A DNA stretch of 23,251 nt. Origin: HGM13233 sp900762805. GTDB lineage: Bacteria > Bacillota > Clostridia > Oscillospirales > Ruminococcaceae. The stretch is from assembly GCA_937993755.1 (NCBI GenBank), contig CALKMA010000029.1, forward strand, positions 1 to 23,251, in the 5' to 3' direction. The position numbers and the translations under genes were made by a program. Each line of letters begins with the position of its first letter. The stretch's first letter is position 1. The notes below the pieces were generated by a model. That model saw only the letters and a list, made by a program, of their open reading frames with translations, was not told where the DNA came from and did no database searches. Positions 1-5,678 of this stretch are shown one piece after another.

Positions 1-96
1 AGCAAAAAGGTCTATCGTGAGCTTGTCGAGAAAGCAGACGACATCGGTGACGATACATGGGCAGTTCGCCTGTGTTGGGACGCTTCTCTTTCGTAA
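1..96 (+). pseudogene. Fragment of an unidentified plus-strand gene (left part)
   Basis: The first reading frame is open from the window edge to a TAA at 94-96. It gives a hydrophilic, charged peptide that begins SKKVYRELVEKADDIGDDTW and looks like real protein. The part after about position 60 is probably out of context, because opposite-strand recombinase coding sequence begins there. A second plus-strand fragment in the same phase lies at 703-801, so the two may be halves of one gene split by the recombinase remnant. I do not recognise the family. The start lies outside the window. Confidence 0.35.
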
Positions 97-706
97 GGTA
101 CGATACCGTTATTTCCTTCTGAAGTATGGCTGCCCCGTAATACTTCTCGTTCTTCAGAATATTCAGCACCGTGGAAGCCTGCCACACCTTCTTGTGACCG
201 GGCGTTTCAATGCCGTCAGCGGTCAGCCCTTTCGCAATGCCGCCAGGAGTTTTTCCGGCGAGGAACTCCGCATAAATTCTCCGCACGATTTTTGCCTGCT
301 CCTCATTGATAACAAGCTCCCCATCGGGACCCTTGTCATAACCGAGGAAATTGGAATAGCCGAGGCTGACCTTTCCGTCCGCGAAGGACTTTCTTCGACC
401 CCATGAGGTGTTCTCTGAAATCGACCTTGCTTCTTCCTGTGCCAGCGAGGACATGATCGTAAGCAGCAGTTCTCCCTTGGCATCGAGAGTGTAAATGTTC
501 TCTTTCTCGAAAAACACCTCCACACCTTTCTCCTTGAGCTGCCGGATGGTAACAAGGCTGTCGACTGTGTTTCGTGCGAAGCGGCTGACGGACTTGGTGA
601 GAATGAGGTCGATTTTCCCGGCAAGGGCATCTTCTATCATTCTGTTGAAGCCGTCACGCTTTTTGGTGTTCGTACCGGTGATACCCTCATCGGAATACTC
701 CGTCAT
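55..706 (-). pseudogene. Large serine recombinase remnant, both ends missing
   Basis: The minus strand encodes, without interruption, the middle of a large serine recombinase. Recognisable blocks in order are DEGITGTNTKKRDGFNRMI, then TKSVSRFARNTVDSL, then ENIYTLDAKGELLLTIMSSLAQEEARSIS (quoted here as ENIYTLD, GELLLTIMSSLAQEE and RSISENTSWG), then the recombinase-domain start with FLGYDKG, EEQAKIVRRIY and the STVLNILKNEKYYGA motif. The N-terminal ~50 residues with the catalytic serine (usually in a YxRxS motif) are absent. The sequence stops matching near TGELPMY, before the zinc-ribbon and coiled-coil part. Family members are about 500 aa and only about 215 remain, so it cannot be an active enzyme. 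It marks the decayed end of an integrative element. Confidence 0.8.
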
Positions 707-801
707 ATTTTGACGATGGTCCCGAACATCGTAATGTAGTATTTGCCGATACGCTGGAGGTTATCTCTTACGCAGAAGAACTATCGAAATTCATTAGATA
801 G
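703..801 (+). pseudogene. Fragment of an unidentified plus-strand gene (C-terminal part)
   Basis: A plus-strand frame reads YFDDGPEHRNVVFADTLEVI followed by SYAEELSKFIR and a TAG at 799-801. The composition is that of a genuine protein C-terminus. It has no start of its own and begins exactly where the opposite-strand recombinase remnant ends. It is in phase with the fragment at 1-96, which suggests one gene interrupted by the remnant. The next gene follows 36 bp later on the same strand. The family is not recognised. Confidence 0.4.
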
Positions 802-837
802 TACCGTTTTATAGCATGACAGGAAGGAGGTAGTGAC

Positions 838-1764
838 GTGTCGCATTTAGATTATGACGGTGAGAGTTTCTATTTATATGCGATGGAACTGTTTTCTGAA
901 ACCGGACACGTTTTTACCTCTATTCCTGAGTTTTCTAACCATTCTCCGGAGGAGTTTGTATACTTAGACAATAAATCCGAAACCTCACTTTCGCGTGAAC
1001 AAAGGTTAATGTTCAGGGCTTTTAACAATGTTTCTCGTCTATTCTCGGTCAATGGGTGTGTTTTCTTTTCCATTAACCTCCTGACTACGAAAGACGAACG
1101 AAGCCAAGCAGCACACGACATTCATACTATGCTTTACCCATTTGTCAGCTCTGAAGGAACAATTTGCTTGTTCCGGTACGATGAAGAGGTAATGTTGTCG
1201 TTTATAGGATTTGGACACCGCTGTATTCTCTCCGACTGGTATCCGATGGAAGATGATTATGCCCATCTTTCAGGTTTGCTGGATATAACTAATTTTTCTC
1301 TTGATCGGGGTACGGACTACTTTGCAGATATGATTCATTTTCTGGCAAGAAGCTACTACCTTTACGGTCAGCCTTCCACCTATGAGATTCTTCCTATTGA
1401 CTTCATCTCTGGTGCAGGGTTAGAGGGTATAGACAGAGAAGCCCTCGACCAATATATTGAAGATCAATTAACTGCGCCTCAGCGTAAGTATGGTGATGAT
1501 TATGTCGAGTATGACGAATCTGTATATACCAAAAAAGATAATATTGGAGAAGAACTTAATTTCATGCTTCTTGACATAGATGATGAAGATGATAATCCGT
1601 TTGGCGAAGAAATTGAGCTTGATGACGAAACACTCGATGAAGATGATCTCTTGGGCAAGAATACCGAAGAAACCATTAAAGATGAATATGAGTTCAATGA
1701 TGTAGACCCTGAGATTTTTCGTGACCCAACCCTTATGGTCAAATGGCTGAAAAAGAACGAATAA
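838..1764 (+). CDS. Acidic hypothetical protein, 308 aa
   Basis: The start is GTG at 838, supported by a very strong Shine-Dalgarno sequence (AGGAAGGAGG) just upstream. The protein has no signal peptide or membrane segment and is probably cytoplasmic. Residues 1 to about 200 look globular and rich in aromatics. Residues about 220-290 form a highly acidic tail of Asp/Glu clusters, and the protein ends in a short basic stretch (MVKWLKKNE). I recognise no catalytic motif. The base composition is more AT-rich than the chromosomal core further right, which fits acquired DNA. Neighbours are a broken gene with a recombinase remnant upstream and a broken regulator 35 bp downstream on the same strand, so this may be an intact survivor of an otherwise decayed element. 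Function unknown. Confidence 0.85.
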   Translation: MSHLDYDGESFYLYAMELFSETGHVFTSIPEFSNHSPEEFVYLDNKSETSLSREQRLMFRAFNNVSRLFSVNGCVFFSINLLTTKDERSQAAHDIHTMLYPFVSSEGTICLFRYDEEVMLSFIGFGHRCILSDWYPMEDDYAHLSGLLDITNFSLDRGTDYFADMIHFLARSYYLYGQPSTYEILPIDFISGAGLEGIDREALDQYIEDQLTAPQRKYGDDYVEYDESVYTKKDNIGEELNFMLLDIDDEDDNPFGEEIELDDETLDEDDLLGKNTEETIKDEYEFNDVDPEIFRDPTLMVKWLKKNE

Positions 1765-1798
1765 GCATTAGAGATCGCTTCACGATGTAGGAGGAACC

Positions 1799-2050
1799 AT
1801 GTCGCTCATAAACCGCACGCTCATCCTGTTCGAATACCTCTGAGAGACAATGACGAAGCTCACCCAGTCTCCCTTGCGGACATATACGCCCATTTAGCGC
1901 AGTATGACATCACCGCCGATCCGAGAACGCTCCGCAGGGACATCGAGCAGCTTGTGGAGTTCGGCGTGGATATTGTCAAGAACCGCAGGTTTCAAAATCT
2001 CTACCATGTGGCGATCCGTCATTTTGAAGTACCGGAGGTCAAGCTGCCAT
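1799..2050 (+). pseudogene. WYL/HTH-type transcriptional regulator remnant, frameshifted and truncated
   Basis: An ATG at 1799 with a good Shine-Dalgarno sequence (GGAGGAA) opens MSLINRTLILFEYL and hits a stop at 1841. Removing two bases (the repeated CT near 1838-1841) continues a convincing protein: RDNDEAHPVSLADIYAHLAQ, then DITADPRTLRRDIEQLVEFG and FEVPEVKL. This is the N-terminal helix-turn-helix layout of WYL-domain regulators. The WYL domain that should follow is missing, since the sequence becomes unrelated after about 2050. The gene is dead by both a dinucleotide insertion and a 3' truncation. Family assignment rests on pattern recognition only. Confidence 0.6.
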
Positions 2051-2121
2051 TGCAGAGCGGAAAAATCGGCTGCTGCGCTACCTGTCCTGCCAATTTGTTG
2101 TACGAATCAAAGGCACGAAAT

Positions 2122-2146
2122 ATTTTCGGTAGCGGCTACCGAAAAT
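2122..2146. repeat. 25-bp palindrome, copy 1
   Basis: The arms are ATTTTCGGTAGC (2122-2133) and GCTACCGAAAAT (2135-2146) around a single central G, a perfect 12-bp inverted repeat. It lies 42 bp upstream of the start of the gene at 2189. A near-identical palindrome follows the stop codon of that gene (2629-2653). The geometry suits a dimeric DNA-binding protein; the AT-hook-like product of the bracketed gene is a candidate binder. Confidence 0.85.
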
Positions 2147-2188
2147 CCCTATTTGGTTATAAAATAACGGCAGAGAAGGGGCGTATCT

Positions 2189-2629
2189 ATGGACAGTAAA
2201 GAGAAAAGAAAGCGTGGCAGACCGAAAATTGACGCTGATTTCACGGCGCAGCTTGTCACCAGCCGCCGAGCACAGCTCAACGCCAAGTATATGTTCGATG
2301 GGATGGTTCTCGTGAAAAACAGCCCGGCAATCACCGAGCCTGATGTGCTTTGGAAAGAAGATAGGGCTACTGCCAGTGCGATGAGCAAAAACGGAATCCT
2401 TGAGCAGCTCGGCAGAATGAAAGAGCAAGACCATCCCCACCCGGACGACTGTGTTTTCTTCGCAAACATGGCAATCGATGCAGTAAAGGCCGGATACACC
2501 TCCAGAGAGGTCGAGAAGGCATTGCGTGCCATACGGATAGCAGTCAAGAATACCGATGGCACACCGGAAAACAGCCCTGAACGATACAATCTCACTATGG
2601 CAATCAACGATTTGATGAGCATGAGATGA
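2189..2629 (+). CDS. AT-hook-like DNA-binding hypothetical protein, 146 aa
   Basis: The ATG at 2189 is preceded by a purine-rich site (AGAAGGGG). The protein opens with a very basic tract, KEKRKRGRPKI, containing the GRP core of an AT-hook; this motif is also common at the N-terminus of accessory proteins of plasmids and integrative elements. The rest is soluble and mostly helical-looking, with PHPDDCVFFANMAIDAVKAG and REVEKALRAIRIAVK. No enzyme motif is seen. Both ends of the gene are marked by the same 25-bp palindrome, and the right copy shares the last A of the stop codon. A DNA-binding, possibly autoregulatory or site-marking role is inferred. The family is not identified. Confidence 0.8.
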   Translation: MDSKEKRKRGRPKIDADFTAQLVTSRRAQLNAKYMFDGMVLVKNSPAITEPDVLWKEDRATASAMSKNGILEQLGRMKEQDHPHPDDCVFFANMAIDAVKAGYTSREVEKALRAIRIAVKNTDGTPENSPERYNLTMAINDLMSMR

Positions 2630-2653
2630 ATTTCGGTAGCCGCTACCGAAATT
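2629..2653. repeat. 25-bp palindrome, copy 2
   Basis: The arms are AATTTCGGTAGC (2629-2640) and GCTACCGAAATT (2642-2653) around a central C. It matches copy 1 over the core TTTCGGTAGC-N-GCTACCGAAA. It overlaps the stop codon of the preceding gene by one base and lies 30 bp upstream of the promoter at 2684. Confidence 0.85.
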
Positions 2654-2683
2654 ACACCGTTGACCGTTTTCTTTCTTTTAGTA

Positions 2684-2712
2684 TTGACGGGAACCCCGGT
2701 CACTGCTATAAT
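2684..2712 (+). promoter_or_regulatory. Consensus sigma-A promoter for the gene at 2835
   Basis: TTGACG (2684-2689) and TATAAT (2707-2712) are separated by exactly 17 bp. Transcription should start near 2719 and run through a structured leader into the small gene at 2835. Confidence 0.8.
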
Positions 2713-2740
2713 AAGGCTACAATTTCAGACACAAGACACC

Positions 2741-2790
2741 ATGCAGACGCAGACAGGTCACACGGCTTGACAGGCGTCTGCTTTTCATTT
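2741..2790 (+). promoter_or_regulatory. Attenuator-like leader with a nested 9-codon reading frame
   Basis: GCAGACGC (2743-2750) and GCGTCTGC (2774-2781) form an 8-bp stem with a 23-nt loop, followed by TTTTCATTT, which resembles a weak intrinsic terminator in the 5' leader. A short frame, ATG at 2741 to TGA at 2768-2770 (MQTQTGHTA), covers the left arm of the stem, so a ribosome on it would keep the hairpin from forming. No clear Shine-Dalgarno sequence precedes this ATG, so translation is uncertain. Confidence 0.45.
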
Positions 2791-2834
2791 CAAAAAGGGA
2801 GCGGCTGTTCTCGGAAAGGAGAAGAAACGAATCG

Positions 2835-3026
2835 ATGTCAACATTCAGCGGTCAGAAAAACAGTGGCATGGAGATTCCCGATTACGCCATTGAGCGCATC
2901 GCCCGCTGCCTGCTGCCTATGATCCAGGCGTACTACGAAAGTGACGAAGGGCAGGCAGAGCTGGCGGCGTGGAACGAGAAGAAAGACGCTGAAGACACAA
3001 GAGAACATGACAGAAAAACGGCATAA
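2835..3026 (+). CDS. Small hypothetical protein of mobile-element type, 63 aa
   Basis: The ATG at 2835 follows AAAGGAG at a suitable distance. The protein contains IPDYAIERIARCLLPMIQAY followed by a charged, Glu/Lys-rich C-terminus. Small proteins of this type are common accessory genes in clostridial integrative elements, as far as I recall. It has no signal peptide and no known domain. It sits alone between a strong promoter with a structured leader and a strong terminator, so it is a monocistronic, probably well-expressed unit. Function unknown. Confidence 0.75.
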   Translation: MSTFSGQKNSGMEIPDYAIERIARCLLPMIQAYYESDEGQAELAAWNEKKDAEDTREHDRKTA

Positions 3027-3031
3027 TATAG

Positions 3032-3064
3032 AAAGGGAGTGCACCGGGCGCACTCCCTTTTCGT
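3032..3064 (+). terminator. Intrinsic terminator
   Basis: AAAGGGAGTGC (3032-3042) and GCACTCCCTTT (3050-3060) form an 11-bp stem with a 7-nt loop, ending in a T-run. It closes the gene at 2835. Being symmetric, it may also stop minus-strand transcription from the gene at 3067-3315. Confidence 0.9.
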
Positions 3065-3066
3065 AT

Positions 3067-3315
3067 TCAATTTTCGTAGGGCTGGTACTCCGTGACGGCG
3101 TTCAGATATGCTTCTGGGTCGCCATTCAAAATGAGGCCGGCATAGGCAAGCGGGTCATTGTAAATAAGGTAGTCCAGCTCTGACCGCTGGAACCGGTTGT
3201 CCGCCACTTCGTTCTCCACGGCGGTGCAATTTATGGAGTAAATACTCCCATCCGTGAAGTGAAGTTCCACGCAGGCGGTATCTATATTGAACGCACAGCT
3301 TATGAGCTTTTTCAT
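3067..3315 (-). CDS. DUF6061-like small protein, 82 aa
   Basis: The start at 3315 has a perfect AGGAGG upstream. The protein reads MKKLISCAFNIDTACVELHF, then a DG-S-IYSINCTAVENEV stretch, then RSELDYLIYNDPLAYAGLIL and NGDPEAYL. I recall this conserved pattern from DUF6061 proteins found in clostridial mobile elements; the assignment is from memory. It is soluble, with no membrane segment. It is convergent with the gene at 2835 across a shared terminator and lies just downstream of ssrA. Function unknown. Confidence 0.75.
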   Translation of the reverse strand: MKKLISCAFNIDTACVELHFTDGSIYSINCTAVENEVADNRFQRSELDYLIYNDPLAYAGLILNGDPEAYLNAVTEYQPYEN

Positions 3316-3374
3316 GGGTATATCCTCCTGAATTTGATGTTATTCTATCCCGAAACTAAACTTCAATATCCTTG

Positions 3375-3424
3375 ATAAAAACAATAAATCCGAACCCATG
3401 GCCGATTGGTCTAAGGTTCGGATT
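3375..3424 (-). terminator. ssrA terminator
   Basis: On the minus strand AATCCGAACC (3424-3415) pairs with GGTTCGGATT (3396-3387), a perfect 10-bp stem with an 18-nt loop. It is followed by TATTGTTTTTATC, and lies 10 nt beyond the tmRNA CCA end. Confidence 0.85.
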
Positions 3425-3433
3425 ATCTTGCTT

Positions 3434-3784
3434 TGGTGGAGGCGAGGGGAATCGAACCCCTGTCCGAAAACCCGTCAGCGGGAACTTCTCCGAGTGCAGT
3501 CCGTTATTGAAATTCCCTTGCGGTCGGCAAACGGACAAGCCTTGCGCTCGGTAGCTTCATCATTACATGGCAGCACTCAAAGCTTTGCGCCGCGCACGTT
3601 CACTGCTAAAGGTTACGCCGGAAGACCCTACGCAGTACTCAGGCCGACCGACGGAAGCGGACTATGCCGCTACAGCTAAAGTTTCGTTGTCGTTAGCTAT
3701 TTTTATATGGAGGGTGATAAAGCGGTCCCCCGCCGCTACTCGCTTTTCCTGCCTTCAGATCCCCGTCGAAGCCGTTACGCCCCC
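3434..3784 (-). ncRNA. ssrA: Transfer-messenger RNA (tmRNA)
   Basis: This is a complete 351-nt tmRNA on the minus strand. The 5' end (3784) reads GGGGGCGTAACGGCTTCGAC and the 3' end (3434) carries the T-arm GGTTCGATTCCCC and an encoded CCA. The seven terminal bases pair (GGGGGCG with CGCCTCC, one G-U). tmRNA with SmpB and EF-Tu rescues ribosomes stalled on broken mRNA and adds a degradation tag. It has its own consensus promoter and terminator, so it is intact. Its 3' side faces the mobile-element debris at 1-3.4 kb. tmRNA 3' ends are well-known integration sites, but I do not see a second copy of the 3' end within the window. Confidence 0.97.
3662..3697 (-). other. tmRNA proteolysis-tag reading frame
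   Basis: Inside ssrA the minus strand reads GCT AAC GAC AAC GAA ACT TTA GCT GTA GCG GCA TAG, that is ANDNETLAVAA and a stop. The hydrophobic LAVAA end is the typical signal for ClpXP-type proteases. The resume codon is taken as the first GCT. Confidence 0.9.
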
Positions 3785-3802
3785 ATAATCCTCGGCCACT
3801 TT

Positions 3803-3831
3803 ATTATAGTATATCCCCGGCCAGTTGTCAA
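3803..3831 (-). promoter_or_regulatory. Consensus ssrA promoter
   Basis: On the minus strand TTGACA (3831-3826) and TATAAT (3808-3803) are separated by exactly 17 bp. The predicted start is about a dozen bases before the mature 5' end, leaving a very short leader for processing. Confidence 0.9.
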
Positions 3832-4264
3832 ATACCATCGACCGCGTGCTTTATCAGTATTTACTCCAAAACGGCGGGTAAACCGGCAGCAGGAAACAGG
3901 CAATCCTCAGAGAACGGCTGCTTTCTAAAAGGGAAAGGGCCGTCGGAAGGTGTGCGGCAGGCTGCCCGAAGCGTACACCGATCCATTTCCTAAGAAGAAA
4001 GAGGCATCTCACAAAAAAGGATACCGTGATGATTGAAGCCACGGCAGCGGACGGCTGAAGGCCACATAGAACAGCCGGCAAGGCTGCCGGTCACACTCCG
4101 CCGTCGTTTTCAATCGGCCGTCAAGCATCGCCCGCGCTCTGCCCGCCGTTCAATTCTCGCCGGCTGTTCTTTTTGCCCCGTTCGTCATCCCGTCCTGCGG
4201 CCGACAGCCTCCTGTTCTTTGTTGGGCCGTTATATTTCCTGCCGCAGTCCGTCCGCTGTGCGGA
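3832..4264. other. Intergenic region without a supported gene
   Basis: No frame on either strand here has protein-like composition with a start site. It holds a long inverted repeat, AGAACAGCCGGC (4068-4079) against GCCGGCTGTTCT (4159-4170). The right arm is followed by TTTTT, and an inner small hairpin lies at 4075-4090. This could end a plus-strand transcript or lie downstream of the aminopeptidase gene. Confidence 0.5.
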
Positions 4265-5491
4265 TCAGAAGGCAAAGTTCCCATCCACAAAGACCGGCTC
4301 GACCGTGCCGTCGGGCAGGATGCCGTCAATCGAAAGATCGGCCGTCCCTACCATGAAATCGACATGCGTGCCGGAATTGTTGCCGCCGGCGGCCTCAAAA
4401 GCCTCTTCACTCATCTCACTGCCGCCCTGAATGGTCTCAGGGTAAGCCGCGCCGAAAGCAAAGTGGCAGGAGGCGTTCTCATCATAAAGCGTGTTGTAAA
4501 ACAGCGTTTTGCGGTTGCTGATGGGGCTGTCATAGGGCACCAGCGCCACCTCGCCAAAGCGCCTTGCGCCGGGATCGCTGTTGAGTGAGGCCAGCAGCAG
4601 CTCCCGCCCCTTTTCGGCCTCCGCCCCGGTGATATAGCCGTCCTTGACCGTAAAGCGCAGGCCCTCGACAACACCACCGTTCAGCACCAGCGGCAGAGCC
4701 GCACAGACGACACCGTTGACTTCGGTCCGCGAGGGAGCCGTGAAAATCTCCTCGGTTGGAATATTGGGCAGAAACAGGGGTCTGTCGCCGCCGCCCGAAC
4801 TGCCGCCGGCCCAGATGTGGCCTGCCGGTAAGCCGACGACCAGATCGGTGCCGAGCGAATTGCGGTAATGCAGCGCCTTATAATGACGTTCATTCATATG
4901 CTGTGTGCGATGCTCAAAGACTCTTTGTTTTTCGCGCCAGAGCGCAACGGGATCACTCTCTTCATCGACCATCGAAACGCTCAGGATAGCCTCCCAAAGC
5001 GCTTCAACGGGATCGGCCGCGTTGGGAAACACCTTTTCCGCCCACTTTTCGGTAGCGACGCCTGCCACGCACCAGCGGAAAAAGTCAGTCATTTGAAGGC
5101 GGCGGTATTCCTTCAACTGCTCGGCCGACGCCTTAGCGTTGGCCAGCAAGCGGACCGGATCGACGCCCTGAAGCGCCTCAGGATCGGCTCCCGTCAAAGA
5201 CAACACAGGCGTGCCGGCTTTGGCGTAATCGGTCAGAAAATGAACCTCCCACGCCGGAACGCTGTCAAAAACCTCCGCATCGGCGCGCAGATATTTCTGG
5301 CGCGTAACAAAATCGTCCCGCCACGAAACGATGACCTCCGACGCGCCGGCATCATAGCCGGCTTCGACGCACAGCCGCAAAAAGTCGGCGCGCTCGACCG
5401 GACCGCGCACCACCAGCTTCTGCCCCTTCTGCAGGGCGACCCCCACCTCGACCAACAGCCTCGCATATTTTTTAAGGACGGCCTCTTTCAT
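4265..5491 (-). CDS. M29-family metallo-aminopeptidase
   Basis: This cytoplasmic exopeptidase removes N-terminal amino acids from peptides using two metal ions. The product is 408 aa from the ATG at 5491, chosen because AAAAGGAG lies 7 nt upstream; an ATG seven codons earlier lacks a site. The length matches the M29 (AmpS/PepS/AmpT) family. Family metal and catalytic positions are visible: Glu248/249 in TEEIFTAP, Glu314 in GEVALVP, His343 in CHFAFG, Tyr350 in AAYPE, and His376 with Asp378 in GTHVDF. The gene stands alone between ssrA and the divergent membrane-protein gene and has its own promoter. Substrate range cannot be told from sequence. Confidence 0.95.
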   Translation of the reverse strand: MKEAVLKKYARLLVEVGVALQKGQKLVVRGPVERADFLRLCVEAGYDAGASEVIVSWRDDFVTRQKYLRADAEVFDSVPAWEVHFLTDYAKAGTPVLSLTGADPEALQGVDPVRLLANAKASAEQLKEYRRLQMTDFFRWCVAGVATEKWAEKVFPNAADPVEALWEAILSVSMVDEESDPVALWREKQRVFEHRTQHMNERHYKALHYRNSLGTDLVVGLPAGHIWAGGSSGGGDRPLFLPNIPTEEIFTAPSRTEVNGVVCAALPLVLNGGVVEGLRFTVKDGYITGAEAEKGRELLLASLNSDPGARRFGEVALVPYDSPISNRKTLFYNTLYDENASCHFAFGAAYPETIQGGSEMSEEAFEAAGGNNSGTHVDFMVGTADLSIDGILPDGTVEPVFVDGNFAF

Positions 5492-5532
5492 TGTTATGCT
5501 CCTTTTCTGCACAGTGTCTTTGTGCTTTTATG

Positions 5533-5561
5533 ATGGTATCACACGCCTGACAGATTGTCAA
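5533..5561 (-). promoter_or_regulatory. Aminopeptidase promoter with overlapping inverted repeat
   Basis: On the minus strand TTGACA (5561-5556), a 17-bp spacer and TACCAT (5538-5533) with a TG one base before it form a good promoter. GCCTGAC (5545-5551) and GTCAGGC (5564-5570) form an inverted repeat that straddles the -35 element, a plausible operator. Confidence 0.75.
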
Positions 5562-5627
5562 TCGTCAGGCGGCAGGCGGCGATAGGCACGGGGCAGGAGA
5601 AAGCCATCACATTTCAAAAATTATTTA

Positions 5628-5656
5628 TTGACTTTCGATAAGGTTTGATTTATAAT
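5628..5656 (+). promoter_or_regulatory. Promoter of the DUF4173-type membrane protein gene
   Basis: TTGACT (5628-5633) and TATAAT (5651-5656) are separated by exactly 17 bp, directly upstream of the AAAGGAG site of the gene at 5679. Confidence 0.85.
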
Positions 5657-5678
5657 CAGCAAGAAAGGAGAAGCAAGC

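Noticed and set aside
223..630. A 135-aa minus-strand reading frame
   Set aside because: It is a shadow of the serine recombinase frame, which is read in another phase on the same strand and carries the family motifs.
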